Source of the DNA: JAKAFX01 sp043196285
Lineage (GTDB): Archaea; Thermoplasmatota; Thermoplasmata; Thermoplasmatales; Thermoplasmataceae
Direction: 5' to 3'
Length of the DNA: 64,000 nt
Assembly (NCBI GenBank): GCA_043196285.1
Contig: JBBYJL010000001.1
Location: 1-64,000, forward strand
Part shown: piece after piece, positions 25,199 to 35,168 of the stretch
How positions within the stretch are numbered: the first letter of the stretch is position 1
Layout: each line of letters opens with the position of its first letter
Made by a program: the position numbers and the translations under genes
The notes under the pieces: model-generated
What the model was told of the DNA's origin: nothing
Database searches by the model: none
What the model saw: the letters and a program-made list of their open reading frames with translations, nothing else

Positions 25199-27049
25199 AT
25201 GGAATCTCAGGCGAAGTTCGAAAACGAACTGAATCAATTTCTCGCACTCAGGTCAATGAGCATATTTGATGTTGACAGAGAGGGGAACTTGTTGGCGTAC
25301 GCTGTCAGTGACACATTCAGGCAAAAAAATGATTCCGGATTTGATCTCATGATTGTAGACCTTAAGAGGAATGAAACCCTGCGAAGTGATCATTTTCCCA
25401 AGTCCACTGCAACAAGAATTTCATTTGATGAAGAGGGAAAGAAATTAGCACTGCTCTTCACTTCGGGAAAGAAAAGTTACATCTATATCTACTTCGCAAA
25501 CTCCACGATGCCGGAGAAGATCATGTTCACTGATCTGGTATTCGAGATGCGTTGGAAAGGGTCGGATATGATACTGGTGATACAGGATTCAGTCGATGAG
25601 GCGGAAAAAAAGAAGATCGACGAGGGGTATGATGAAACAAGATTCGAAGAAAATCCCAGGTTCAGATCCATATGGAAATATTCTCCAGGAAATGGATTTT
25701 CAAGGATATCCTCTGGCATTCAGACCTGGGAGATCGATGTCTGCGGAGATATGGTAGCAGCCGTTGATTCTGATCTGCCGTATGAAAGTTCATGGTTTTC
25801 AAATCGTCTTGATCTGTACAACCTGAAAGATGGAACTCAAAAAACAATATTCCAGGACAATCAGGTACAGGTATCCAGTCCGAAGTTTGATTCATATGGG
25901 AAACAGATAGCGTTCATATCCGGAATATGGAGCGACAGGGGGGTCATTGGCGGCGATCTTGTTCTAATGGATTTGCAATCGGGCAAACTAAAGATCTTCA
26001 ATGAAAGCAAAGACCGGTCATTTTCCTCAGTTTCCAGAGCAGGATCATATATGTACGCGGCTGCACGAAAGGAAGAACTCTCCCAGATATTCAGGATCGA
26101 TAACGGATCTTTGACGCTTTTATGGGAGCTGGAGGGAAGCCTGCTCCCGGGCTATTGTCCAACAATATGTCCTTCAGAAAAGGGAATCTATGCAGGGTTT
26201 ACATCATGGGAATATCCATACGAAATTTACATTATAAACGAGGGAAAGAAACCGGTTCCAGTTACCGCAGTAAATGCTGTCGTGGAGAGGAAAACATTCA
26301 ACGGAAGGGGAAGGAGGATAAGCTGGAAATCATCCGATGGCACACAGATCTATGGTTATCTCATGCAGAATGATCCAGGGAACCCACTCATAGTGGAGGT
26401 GCATGGAGGGCCAACTGCATGCTATTTCCAGCAGTTTGTAAGCTATTCATCCATCTACTTGAGCGCAGGATTTAGTGTCTTTGCGCCCAATTACAGAGGC
26501 AGTACTGGAAAAGGAAGAGCATATGCAGGGCTTAATCATGGGGACATGGGCGGTGGAGATTTTCAGGACATAATGGAGGGAATAAAATACCTGAAAGATC
26601 AGGGACTTGTGCAGACTGACAGAATATATATTACAGGTGGATCGTACGGGGGATTCATGACCGCGTGGGCCATGACCCAGAGTAACATATTCAAAGCCGG
26701 ATCTGCACTTTTCGGCATATCGGACTGGATAAGCTTTCATGGCACATCCAATGTTCCAGCCTGGGATAGGAAGTACTATCAGGAAGATCCCTACACGTAC
26801 AACAAGTACGTGAAATTTTCCCCAATTCGTTATGTGGACAATGTTACAGCTCCAGTTCTGCTCATACACGGAAGAGAGGACCCGGAAGTGCCTATCGGTC
26901 AGTTCATTCAGTTCTACAGGGCTCTGAAGGATAAAGGCAAGGATGTAAGGCTGATCTCATTTCCGCGCGAGGGACATGGCATCCTTGAGAGGAAGCATAA
27001 GGAGACTGAGATAAGGGAAACAGTCGGACATTTCATGGCACACTCATGA
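25199..27049 (+). CDS. Acylaminoacyl-peptidase-like serine peptidase (S9C)
   Basis: A protein of 616 residues with an N-terminal beta-propeller (about 20-340) that gates access and a C-terminal alpha/beta-hydrolase domain. The nucleophile S482 lies in GGSYGGFM, the Asp in HGREDPEVP and the His in EGHGILERKH. Such cytosolic enzymes trim short peptides, the kind of product released by the proteasome or tricorn. The AT-rich spacer with the divergent 24499-25152 gene probably serves both as promoter. The 3' end overlaps the convergent oxidoreductase gene by six bases. Confidence 0.9.
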   Translation: MESQAKFENELNQFLALRSMSIFDVDREGNLLAYAVSDTFRQKNDSGFDLMIVDLKRNETLRSDHFPKSTATRISFDEEGKKLALLFTSGKKSYIYIYFANSTMPEKIMFTDLVFEMRWKGSDMILVIQDSVDEAEKKKIDEGYDETRFEENPRFRSIWKYSPGNGFSRISSGIQTWEIDVCGDMVAAVDSDLPYESSWFSNRLDLYNLKDGTQKTIFQDNQVQVSSPKFDSYGKQIAFISGIWSDRGVIGGDLVLMDLQSGKLKIFNESKDRSFSSVSRAGSYMYAAARKEELSQIFRIDNGSLTLLWELEGSLLPGYCPTICPSEKGIYAGFTSWEYPYEIYIINEGKKPVPVTAVNAVVERKTFNGRGRRISWKSSDGTQIYGYLMQNDPGNPLIVEVHGGPTACYFQQFVSYSSIYLSAGFSVFAPNYRGSTGKGRAYAGLNHGDMGGGDFQDIMEGIKYLKDQGLVQTDRIYITGGSYGGFMTAWAMTQSNIFKAGSALFGISDWISFHGTSNVPAWDRKYYQEDPYTYNKYVKFSPIRYVDNVTAPVLLIHGREDPEVPIGQFIQFYRALKDKGKDVRLISFPREGHGILERKHKETEIRETVGHFMAHS

Positions 27050-28018
27050 AAGTCTTGCAGTCTCCCCTGTAAGAGATGATGAAATTGAGGATTCAACAAT
27101 CCTCACGACCTCATGTCCGTCCCAGCCAGTGGCGATGTTGCTCTTCTTCCCTGATACAAAACTGACAAAGTCTTTCACCTCATCCACATAAGGGCTACCG
27201 CCCCTGAAGCTCTTTATCAATTTCCCGGATTCCACAATTTTTCCCCTGATCTCGGTGCCGAATATCCCCTGGCCCTCAAGGGTGGAATCCTCGCCAAATA
27301 TGTAGAGGCTGTTGTCGGGAGACAAAATCTTTCTCGAGGACAGAACGCTCACAATCTTTCCGCCATAATTAAGCACCAGGTGCGAAGTTGAGTCAATGAT
27401 CTCCCTTTCAGGAAGCCTTGTCGCATGCACTGTATCAGGACGTGACGAGAGAACGTAATTCATAGTATCTATCACGTGAACGCCGGTTCCCATTACCGAT
27501 CCACCGCCCACCATCTCGGGCGTTTCCCACCACAACCTGTCTGGATCTGTATGGCGGGATGAATATGATGAAGACCATCCTCCAGAAATGAAGGTTATGT
27601 CCCCGAGTTTCTCAGACTTCAATATTTCTTTTACAATTCCCAGAGCAGGATGGAACCTCATATGGAATCCTATAGCAAGTTTCAGGCCTAGTCTTTCGGA
27701 TAAATTGCACAGTTCCAGAGAATCTTTGCTGTTAAGAGTCATCGGTTTTTCCAGAAGCACATTCTTTCCGGATTCAAGAGATCGTCTGGCATGATCGAAA
27801 TGAAGCGAATTGGGTGATGCAATGTAAACAGAATCGATATCAGATCGGAGAAGTTCATTCATGTCATCGTAATATCTTGATTTGTAGAGGTCTGCGATTC
27901 TCTTTCCCTTTTCATGGTTTCTCGAAAAGACTGATGCAATAATGTTCCCACTTTTGCTGATTGCAGGCATGACCCTGTTGATAGAATGGTTCCCAAGACC
28001 TATGATACCAAACCTCAT
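27044..28018 (-). CDS. Gfo/Idh/MocA-family NAD(P)-dependent oxidoreductase
   Basis: A protein of 324 residues. The N-terminal Rossmann fold opens with RFGIIGLGNHS; the family's LLEKPMTL motif, with its catalytic Lys, lies near residue 92. The C-terminal half is the alpha/beta dimerisation domain with GGGSVMGTGVHVIDTM. The usual substrates are sugars or inositols; the specific one is unknown. It diverges from the threonine ammonia-lyase. Confidence 0.88.
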   Translation of the reverse strand: MRFGIIGLGNHSINRVMPAISKSGNIIASVFSRNHEKGKRIADLYKSRYYDDMNELLRSDIDSVYIASPNSLHFDHARRSLESGKNVLLEKPMTLNSKDSLELCNLSERLGLKLAIGFHMRFHPALGIVKEILKSEKLGDITFISGGWSSSYSSRHTDPDRLWWETPEMVGGGSVMGTGVHVIDTMNYVLSSRPDTVHATRLPEREIIDSTSHLVLNYGGKIVSVLSSRKILSPDNSLYIFGEDSTLEGQGIFGTEIRGKIVESGKLIKSFRGGSPYVDEVKDFVSFVSGKKSNIATGWDGHEVVRIVESSISSSLTGETARLS

Positions 28019-28113
28019 GAATGGCAGATCAGATAATGCTTTTTAATCTTGTTCAAAAATCCTGGACCCCATGCTTCAAAAGTTCAAAATACAGATTCCG
28101 AAATACCCGTTCA

Positions 28114-29349
28114 ATGGGTGAAGAGATAAATTTACATCCAACATATAAGGATATACTTGATGCAGCGAAGATTCTGGACGGGCTCATAAACCTGACACCT
28201 GTGGATCTGTCCAGAAGTTTCAGCGAACAATTTGGCTGCAAGACTTATTTCAAGATGGAAAATATGCAGAAAACCGGATCTTTCAAGGCCAGGGGCGCCA
28301 TAGTGAAGTTGAGTCACCTCACCGACGATGAGAGAGCCAGAGGGGTGATAACCGCGAGCGCGGGAAACCATGCGCAGGGGGTTGCCTATGCTGCCAAGAT
28401 GATCAACGTGAAGGCAAAGATCGTTATGCCAGAGTACACCACTCCTGCGAAGATAAACGCCGTAGAGGGTTATGGGGCAGAGATCATGCTTCATGGGAAG
28501 GACTACAACGAAGCCAGGGAGTACTGTCTTGATCTTGCCAGGAAGGAGGGAATGACATTTATAGACGGGTTCAACGATAGATGGATAATTGCAGGTCAGG
28601 GGACAATAGGAAAGGAGATCATGGATCAGGTGCCAGATGCAGACATGATCATAGTTCCGGTCGGAGGAGGAGGCCTCATATCTGGCATTGCAATTGCTGC
28701 AAAGAACATCAAACCATCAGTCAAGATAATAGGAGTACAATCTGAGAAAGTGGACTCCATGAAGAGATCAGTGGAAGAAGGGAGGATTGTATCCAGCGTA
28801 ACTGGCGACACCATCGCGGATGGGATAGCAATCAGGTTTCCTGGAAACATCACCTTTGACATAGTGAAAAAATATGTTGATCAGATAGTAACAGTCAGTG
28901 ACGAATCTATTGCCACTGCACTGTTCAAGATGCTGGAGAGAAACAAGACACTGGTTGAACCTGCCGGGGCCAGCGGTCTTGCAGCTCTCCTAGAAAAGAA
29001 GGTGGACGTCACTGGGAAAAATGTAGTGCTGGTCCTTTCTGGAGGCAACATAAACCTTCTTCTTCTGTCGAAGATAATATTCAAGTCAATGCACAGGGAG
29101 TGGGATCTGGTCAGGATAGATTTCAAGATACCGGACAGACCAGGAACTCTGTACCGAATCGCTTCACTTATTTCTGAGGCTGGCGGGAACATCTATCATG
29201 CAGAGGTCGACAATCTGAACGAGGACACTCCTGTGGGATACCAGTCGGTTACATTCACAGTGAATGTGAGAGGAAAGGAGCATGCAGACAGATTAACGGA
29301 AAAGCTGAAGACCCTTGGGTACAAGTTCACGGTCCTGAAGTCGAACTGA
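28114..29349 (+). CDS. ilvA: Threonine ammonia-lyase with C-terminal ACT domain
   Basis: A protein of 411 residues from the ATG at 28114 (MGEEINLHPTY). This PLP enzyme deaminates threonine to 2-oxobutanoate for isoleucine synthesis or threonine catabolism. The PLP lysine lies in GSFKARGA, and the Gly-rich phosphate loop is VGGGGLISG. The ACT domain (about 335-411, IDFKIPDRPGTLYRIASLI) suggests amino-acid regulation. An upstream in-frame ATG at 28021 would add 31 residues not typical of the family. Confidence 0.92.
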   Translation: MGEEINLHPTYKDILDAAKILDGLINLTPVDLSRSFSEQFGCKTYFKMENMQKTGSFKARGAIVKLSHLTDDERARGVITASAGNHAQGVAYAAKMINVKAKIVMPEYTTPAKINAVEGYGAEIMLHGKDYNEAREYCLDLARKEGMTFIDGFNDRWIIAGQGTIGKEIMDQVPDADMIIVPVGGGGLISGIAIAAKNIKPSVKIIGVQSEKVDSMKRSVEEGRIVSSVTGDTIADGIAIRFPGNITFDIVKKYVDQIVTVSDESIATALFKMLERNKTLVEPAGASGLAALLEKKVDVTGKNVVLVLSGGNINLLLLSKIIFKSMHREWDLVRIDFKIPDRPGTLYRIASLISEAGGNIYHAEVDNLNEDTPVGYQSVTFTVNVRGKEHADRLTEKLKTLGYKFTVLKSN

Positions 29350-29351
29350 GC

Positions 29352-29636
29352 TCACCTGATCTGGAAGCCCTCATAAAGTGTCCATGGAATACCCCTGACA
29401 GAAATGTTTTCGACAACTGCCCTTGGGACACCTGTTCTGCAGAAATCAATGACCTGTTTAACCGCGCTCTCCTTACCGTAGAATTCTGCCTCCACAGATC
29501 CGTCAGGCAGGTTTCTTATCCAGCCCTGAACATTAACGCCAAGGCAGTAATCTCTCACTATTCTCCTGAAATTTACCCCCTGCACAACGCCGAAGACCAA
29601 TACATGGATACCATAACGTGGATTATCATCGTTCAT
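29352..29636 (-). CDS. acyP: Acylphosphatase
   Basis: A protein of 94 residues from the ATG at 29636 (MNDDNPRYGIHV), the normal size for this small enzyme. The phosphate-binding loop VVQGVNFRR with the catalytic Arg and the GWIRNLPDGSVEAEF segment with the catalytic Asn are both present. It hydrolyses acyl phosphates. Longer in-frame starts up to 29738 add sequence outside the fold. It converges with ilvA, leaving 2 nt between stops. Confidence 0.9.
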   Translation of the reverse strand: MNDDNPRYGIHVLVFGVVQGVNFRRIVRDYCLGVNVQGWIRNLPDGSVEAEFYGKESAVKQVIDFCRTGVPRAVVENISVRGIPWTLYEGFQIR

Positions 29637-29778
29637 GCTTCGCATGATGCCATGTGATTTGAAAAACTTCATGTACTGTACCAATCCAGCAAATTTGTAG
29701 CTTGAAGTCCAGAAATGGCTATATGGACAGGGCAACATGAGACCATCATGATAAATAATTCCATAATATCCATATTCA

Positions 29779-30639
29779 ATGCAAAACCTAATCCAAATTC
29801 ATGGTGGAGTGGGATCGGACACCTCTCTGAGTCCAGATCTTGATGGAATATGCTCACGTATAGATTTGAGGACCAGCCCTTTGAATGCTGTTGTAGAGGC
29901 AGTAACAGCGATGGAGGATGATAAAAGATTCAATGCGGGTACGGGATCATATCCACGAATAGACGGGAGCATCCAGATGGATGCAGCTGTTATGTATGAT
30001 GGAAATTTTGGTTCTGTCATAGGCCTGGAGCGTACAAGAAACCCGATAAGGGTAGCACTGGCTGTGATGCAGGAAAGTCCGCATAATGTTCTTTCGGGAG
30101 ATGGCGCAATAGCCTTTGCAAGACTGAAAGGTTTTGAAGATTATGATCCAAGCACACCGGAAACAAGGGCAAGGTGGGAAAAAATGATGGATCAGCTCAG
30201 GTCGGGATCAACTGAGGGCAATTCAAAAACTTTGCAATTCATCGGGAAGATAGATATCAAAAGCATACTCAAGTCAGATACCGTAGGTGCTGTAGCGAGG
30301 GTCAACGGCAAATTTGCCGCAGCGGTCTCAACTGGCGGTTCCTGGCCAATGCTCCGCGGTAGGGTAGGGGACGTTCCCATGATAGGTTCCGGATTTTATG
30401 CCGGCGAAAACGGGGCAGTGGTAGCAACAGGCATAGGAGAGGAGATAATGAAGAGAATACTGTGCTTCAGGGTATATAACAGGATAGGTTCAATGCCTCT
30501 GCAGCAGATCCTGAAAGAAGAGGTAGATTACTTTGATGATGTTTCCATAGGACTGATCGCTGTAACTAAAAATGAATACGCAAGCTATGCAAACAAGCAG
30601 ATGGCTACCGGAATACTAAAATCTGAAATAAATATATAG
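29779..30639 (+). CDS. Isoaspartyl peptidase / plant-type L-asparaginase (Ntn hydrolase)
   Basis: A protein of 286 residues starting QNLIQIHGGVGSD. The precursor is expected to cut itself before T168 in SDTVGAVA, exposing the threonine nucleophile. The beta subunit then contains AAAVSTGG and GDVPMIGSGFYAG, as in the family. It removes isoaspartyl residues or hydrolyses asparagine. It lies 15 nt upstream of egsA and is likely in the same transcript. Confidence 0.88.
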   Translation: MQNLIQIHGGVGSDTSLSPDLDGICSRIDLRTSPLNAVVEAVTAMEDDKRFNAGTGSYPRIDGSIQMDAAVMYDGNFGSVIGLERTRNPIRVALAVMQESPHNVLSGDGAIAFARLKGFEDYDPSTPETRARWEKMMDQLRSGSTEGNSKTLQFIGKIDIKSILKSDTVGAVARVNGKFAAAVSTGGSWPMLRGRVGDVPMIGSGFYAGENGAVVATGIGEEIMKRILCFRVYNRIGSMPLQQILKEEVDYFDDVSIGLIAVTKNEYASYANKQMATGILKSEINI

Positions 30640-30654
30640 TGGATAACAGTATGT

Positions 30655-31725
30655 GTGGAAACAATGGAATTTGAGAAATTCAAGTCTATGCAGTTCCCCA
30701 GGGATGTTATGGTGGGACATGGTGTAATAACCAGCCTGCCAGAAATTACAAAAGCGTACCTTAAACGGGGAAGCGTTCTAATAATCACTGGCAATAAAAC
30801 ATACGATCTTGCGGGCGAGCAAGCAGAAGATCTCATGTCAAAATCAGGGCTTGAGGTCCATGTTATAAGGACAGATCAGGCAAACAGGACAAATATAAGA
30901 AAAATTGAGGAGGAATCTGTTGATATCAGGCCAGGCATCCTTCTGGGCATAGGTGGCGGGTCAAAAATAGATATTACCAAGAAGGTGGCATTCGATCTCA
31001 AGCTGCCCTACGTAAGCGTTCCGACCTCACCCAGCCATGATGGTATAGCTTCACCACGCGCTTCCATAAATGATAACGGCATCTTCATTTCCGAGCAGGC
31101 AGTTATGCCAGTTGCAATAGTTGCGGATACAGCGATAATGGTGAAGGCACCGTATCGTTATCTGGCTGCGGGTGCAGCAGATGTGATCTCAAACATAACT
31201 GCACTAATGGACTGGAAACTTGCTCACAGGGTCAAGGGGGAAGACTACAGTTCAACTGCAGCAGCCCTTTCGGAATATTCTTCCAGAGAACTCATAGAAA
31301 AGGCCCATATGATAATGTCTGGTGTGGAAGAGTCAGTATGGTTAGTGACAAAGCAGATACTTGCATCAGGAACCGCAATGGCTATTGCATCATCTTCCAG
31401 GCCTGCGAGCGGAAGCGAACACCTCTTCGCGCACGCGCTTGAGAAACTTGGAGTGGGCAGTGCAATTCATGGAGAACAGGTAGCAATAGGATCTGTGGTC
31501 AGCATGTACCTTCATGGTGGTGAATGGGAGAGGCTTGCATCTGTATACAGGAAAATCAACCTCCCCATCAGGGCACGGGATTACGGGATCAGAGATGAGG
31601 ATGCAATCAAGGCTCTCTCAACAGCGCATAATATCAGGCCGGAAAGATTTACCATCCTTGGAGATAGCGACTTGAGTTACAATGCTGCGGAGCGCGCTCT
31701 TCAGATTACTGGTATTATTGGTTGA
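30655..31725 (+). CDS. egsA: sn-Glycerol-1-phosphate dehydrogenase
   Basis: A protein of 356 residues that reduces dihydroxyacetone phosphate to sn-glycerol 1-phosphate, the archaeal lipid backbone. The NAD-binding GIGGGSKID and the TSPSHDGIASPRASI segment, plus later His residues in SEHLFAHAL and GSAIHGEQV that bind zinc, match the family. The start is GTG at 30655 or ATG at 30664. It supports an archaeal host independently of the ribosomal genes. Confidence 0.94.
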   Translation: METMEFEKFKSMQFPRDVMVGHGVITSLPEITKAYLKRGSVLIITGNKTYDLAGEQAEDLMSKSGLEVHVIRTDQANRTNIRKIEEESVDIRPGILLGIGGGSKIDITKKVAFDLKLPYVSVPTSPSHDGIASPRASINDNGIFISEQAVMPVAIVADTAIMVKAPYRYLAAGAADVISNITALMDWKLAHRVKGEDYSSTAAALSEYSSRELIEKAHMIMSGVEESVWLVTKQILASGTAMAIASSSRPASGSEHLFAHALEKLGVGSAIHGEQVAIGSVVSMYLHGGEWERLASVYRKINLPIRARDYGIRDEDAIKALSTAHNIRPERFTILGDSDLSYNAAERALQITGIIG

Positions 31726-31729
31726 TTTT

Positions 31730-32167
31730 ATGAAAAAAATATCGTTGATAGGTTTAGACCTTGCAAAAGAAGGACTTGATTTTACATTCACATCCCCCCT
31801 GCAGATATGTTCCGAATGCAGGGTCAGAAACGTTTGCTTCAGCCTTGAGCCCGGAAAGACTTACAAGATAGCAAAGGTGAGGGAAAAGGAACATCCCTGC
31901 ATCGTATTCAGGGGAGATAAGGTCAAGACAATAGAGGTAGAGGAAGTTGATGAGACGATGAACCTGAAATATGGTCTCAGCCTTCAGGAAGGTTCCACAG
32001 TTACCGCCAAGTCAATGGGTTGTGACTACATCACATGTCCCAACATAGAGAAATGCAACGTTCTCCATGGGAAGGAGGGAAGGAAGGCAACCATCACATC
32101 AATTGGCGAAAAACTTGACTGCCCAAAAGGCTATGATATGAGAAAAGTTTCGGTGTCTTTTAAATAA
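31730..32167 (+). CDS. UPF0179 family protein
   Basis: A protein of 145 residues from the ATG at 31730 (MKKISLIGLDLA). It has two Cys clusters, CSECRVRNVC near residues 29-38 and CDYITCPNIEKC near 101-112, as in the archaeal UPF0179 family, probably a metal-binding protein of unknown role. It begins 4 nt after egsA. A longer frame from 31682 lies within egsA and is not used. Confidence 0.8.
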   Translation: MKKISLIGLDLAKEGLDFTFTSPLQICSECRVRNVCFSLEPGKTYKIAKVREKEHPCIVFRGDKVKTIEVEEVDETMNLKYGLSLQEGSTVTAKSMGCDYITCPNIEKCNVLHGKEGRKATITSIGEKLDCPKGYDMRKVSVSFK

Positions 32168-32177
32168 GAAAATCATC

Positions 32178-33359
32178 ATGAGCAGAATAAAAATTGGGCT
32201 TGTCGGAAAACCAAACGTAGGAAAATCAACCCTGTTTTCGGCAATAACAAGCAATGCAGCTGAAATCGGAAACTACCCTTTTACTACACTAAAGCCAAAC
32301 ACCGGTGTTGGACTGATCACCACAACCTGTCCCGAGGTTGAACTTGGAAAAAAATGCAATCCGAGAGAGGGTACATGCGAAGGTGGAATCAGGAAGGTCC
32401 CCATCGAAGTGATTGACGTGCCTGGACTTATTGAAGGTGCGAGTTCAGGTAAGGGAATGGGCAACGAATTTCTTGAAAACATAAAGGACGCAGACGCACT
32501 TCTACTAGTCTTTGACGCATCCGGGAGAACAACCATGGAGGGAGTACCTTCCGAATCAACCATAGACCCTGCCAGAGAAATAGAGATGGTGCGATCTGAG
32601 CTCTACAGGTGGCTATCTTCCAGGCTTTCAAGGGACTGGGAAAGGTTTGCAAAAAAGGAAGACTCTTCAGGAGAAAAGATAGTAAAAGGTCTCCTAAAGA
32701 AGACCTCATCGCTGGGAATAGGCGAAAAGGACGTTTCACGGGTCCTCAACAGTGGAGTATTTCCAGCGAAACTAACGCTCTGGGGAGAAAGCGACTTTGA
32801 TGACTTTGCCAGAAAGGTGTTTGAGATTGTAAAACCCATTGTTCCTGTTGGCAACAAGGTAGATGCGGCCTCAGATGATACCATCACAAGGTTGAGGTCG
32901 CTTTATCCGGAAATAATGTTCACATCAGGGGGGCAGGAACTGGCAATCTCTAAAGCAATAGAGAACGGAATAGTTGAGGGCAGATCGATCCCCTTCAGGG
33001 TATCCAGCAAGGCGAACGAAGCGCAGAGAAAAGGCCTGGCTATGGTGGAGACAGTAATGAGAAAGGAATATTATTCATCTCCGCAGCAAATACTTACAAA
33101 AGTGGTTCTCTCAAAGCTTGGTCTTATTTTTGTTTATCCAGTTTACGATGAATCCCACTGGACAGATAAGGAAGGTAATGTACTGCCCGACTGTTTCCTG
33201 GTTCCAAAGGGAACGACAGCAATAGATCTTGCTTTCAAGGTTCACACGGAGATCGGTAACGGATTCATAAAGGCTATAGACTGCAGGAAGAAGAGAATCA
33301 TTGCCAGGGACCATGAACTTCAGGACTCTGATGTGATAAGTATAGTGTCTAAATCGTAG
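32178..33359 (+). CDS. ychF: YchF/Obg-family GTP-binding protein with TGS domain
   Basis: A protein of 393 residues. Walker A is GKPNVGKST at residues 10-18; the G3 region is DVPGLIEGAS and the G4-like NKVD follows around residue 226. An inserted helical region lies between about 130 and 210, and the C-terminal TGS domain (about 305-390) ends with DSDVISIV. This is the archaeal form of the ribosome-associated YchF P-loop proteins. It is the last gene of the egsA run. Confidence 0.88.
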   Translation: MSRIKIGLVGKPNVGKSTLFSAITSNAAEIGNYPFTTLKPNTGVGLITTTCPEVELGKKCNPREGTCEGGIRKVPIEVIDVPGLIEGASSGKGMGNEFLENIKDADALLLVFDASGRTTMEGVPSESTIDPAREIEMVRSELYRWLSSRLSRDWERFAKKEDSSGEKIVKGLLKKTSSLGIGEKDVSRVLNSGVFPAKLTLWGESDFDDFARKVFEIVKPIVPVGNKVDAASDDTITRLRSLYPEIMFTSGGQELAISKAIENGIVEGRSIPFRVSSKANEAQRKGLAMVETVMRKEYYSSPQQILTKVVLSKLGLIFVYPVYDESHWTDKEGNVLPDCFLVPKGTTAIDLAFKVHTEIGNGFIKAIDCRKKRIIARDHELQDSDVISIVSKS

Positions 33360-33504
33360 AATTTTCAATGATGTCGGGCAGAGCTTTAATAATTAACCGG
33401 CTAAATTTCTTTCTTTATCCGGTTAGATGAAAGACGTCTCTCTAAGATCGTTATTCTGGCAGTTAAAGGATAAAGAATTATTATCTATTTTTTTATGCAC
33501 ATGC

Positions 33505-33870
33505 ATGATACCTGGCAGAATAAATTCAAGGGAAGTCAAGCGAATGATGGCCCAGATGGGCATCAAGACTACCGATCTTACTGACGTTAAGAGGATATTG
33601 ATGGAAGGTACACTTAAAGATTATCTGATAACAGAACCGAGCGTCACAATAATAGAAGCGAAGGGTGAGAAGTATTTCCAGGTATCAGGAAACCTGAAGG
33701 AAGTACCCAAAGGTACAGTGACTCCGGCTACCGCACAGCCTGAAGTGAACGAGGAGGACCTGAAATTAGTGATCGATCAGACAGGAGCTTCAAGAGAAAA
33801 AGCAATAGAAGCTCTAAAGAAGGCGAACGGCGAACCTGCACAGGCGATTATTGATCTGCTAGGAAAATGA
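33505..33870 (+). CDS. nac: Nascent polypeptide-associated complex protein
   Basis: A protein of 121 residues from the ATG at 33505 (MIPGRINSREVKRMMAQMGI), the typical opening of archaeal NAC. The NAC domain (about 10-65) and the C-terminal UBA domain (about 83-121, KLVIDQTGASREKAIEAL) are both present. It binds nascent chains at the ribosomal exit. An in-frame ATG at 33427 would add 26 non-family residues. The ATGA overlap couples it to cca. Confidence 0.93.
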   Translation: MIPGRINSREVKRMMAQMGIKTTDLTDVKRILMEGTLKDYLITEPSVTIIEAKGEKYFQVSGNLKEVPKGTVTPATAQPEVNEEDLKLVIDQTGASREKAIEALKKANGEPAQAIIDLLGK

Positions 33871-35168
33871 AATACATAGACCAGCTTCTGCTGGAGAACA
33901 GACCCAACGAAGACGACGAGAGAAAATATAAGGCTGTTGTAGACTCAATCACTGGAAAGGTTAAGAAATATTGTGAATCGAGAGATATAGACGCGGATCC
34001 GGTAGTCGTGGGATCCTATGCAAAGGGAACAAACCTTAAAAACGGTGATGTTGATATCTTCATCAGATTTGATAGGAAATACAAAACGCAATATATGGAA
34101 CAGATGGGGCTTGAGATAGGCCGGTTCCTTTTCAAGGATCCAATTGAGAAATATGCCGAACACCCATATATAATGGGAAACATAGACGGCATAAAGATTG
34201 ATATTGTCCCATGCTACCGAATAAAGCCCGGCGAGAAGAAGATTTCCTCGGTGGATCGCACTCCTCTTCATTCTGAATATGTGAAGGAAAATCTTCCTGA
34301 AACCGGAAGGGACGAGGTTAGAAAGCTTAAGTTGTTCTTCAAGGCGCTTGATATATATGGATCACAGGTTTCAGTCTCCGGATTTTCAGGCTATATATGC
34401 GAACTGCTGGTTATACAGTTTGGAGATTTTGAGTCTGTATGCCGTTACTTTTCCGAACTTCAAGGAAGAATGATCCTCCCCCCTGATAGCAGGTTTACAG
34501 ACAGGTTCAATTCTCCTGCTGTATTCATCGATCCTTGTGACAGCGACCGGAATGCCGCAGCAGCTGTAAGTCTCCAGTCGCTATCCACAGCAAAGCTTGG
34601 TTGCAGGATTTTCTTAAAAATGGGGGAAGAATTCATATTTGGAGATACAGGAGGTCAATTCCTGAGCGTCGAGGAAAGGGGTACCGCCATAAGGGTCTTC
34701 ACAATTCCAAAACCCGATTTGATCGACGATATCCTCTATCCGCAGGTTATCAAGTTCAGGGATGTTATACTTGGAATACTCAATCAGGGAGGTTTCCAGC
34801 CCATATCCTCGTATATTGAGATAAACAGGAATATCAGCATACTGGTCGAATGCGACCATGCAACAGTTCCCAACATTGTGATCCATCAGGGCCCGAGAGT
34901 GGACTTTGAAAATGCCCTTGACTTCATGAAGAAGTGGACTAAAATTCCCCGCTTCAGTGGCCCATACATAGTTGGAGACAGACTCTATGTAGGCGTGAAA
35001 AGGGAATGTGTGACCATAGAATCCTGTGTCCTCAAGAATATGGGTACTTTTGACATAGGGAAGAACCTTAACAGGTACAGGGACGAACTTGTAATTATAA
35101 ACCCTATAGGAGATCCATCATGGTCAGATGTACTAAAAAAGTATGGCAATCATTATTTTCCGAGATGA
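33867..35168 (+). CDS. cca: CCA-adding tRNA nucleotidyltransferase, archaeal class I
   Basis: A protein of 433 residues that adds or repairs the CCA tail of tRNA. The nucleotidyltransferase motif is GSYAKGTNLKNGDVDIFIRF near residues 50-69, with the two metal-binding Asp in DVD. The archaeal tail domains follow. The neighbouring tRNA-Gln gene does not encode CCA, so this enzyme would be needed for it. Its stop abuts the stop of the ubiquitin-like gene on the other strand. Confidence 0.95.
   Translation: MKYIDQLLLENRPNEDDERKYKAVVDSITGKVKKYCESRDIDADPVVVGSYAKGTNLKNGDVDIFIRFDRKYKTQYMEQMGLEIGRFLFKDPIEKYAEHPYIMGNIDGIKIDIVPCYRIKPGEKKISSVDRTPLHSEYVKENLPETGRDEVRKLKLFFKALDIYGSQVSVSGFSGYICELLVIQFGDFESVCRYFSELQGRMILPPDSRFTDRFNSPAVFIDPCDSDRNAAAAVSLQSLSTAKLGCRIFLKMGEEFIFGDTGGQFLSVEERGTAIRVFTIPKPDLIDDILYPQVIKFRDVILGILNQGGFQPISSYIEINRNISILVECDHATVPNIVIHQGPRVDFENALDFMKKWTKIPRFSGPYIVGDRLYVGVKRECVTIESCVLKNMGTFDIGKNLNRYRDELVIINPIGDPSWSDVLKKYGNHYFPR

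Noticed and set aside
28021..28113. N-terminal extension of threonine ammonia-lyase
   Set aside because: The 31 extra residues are not part of the family fold and overlap the likely promoter.
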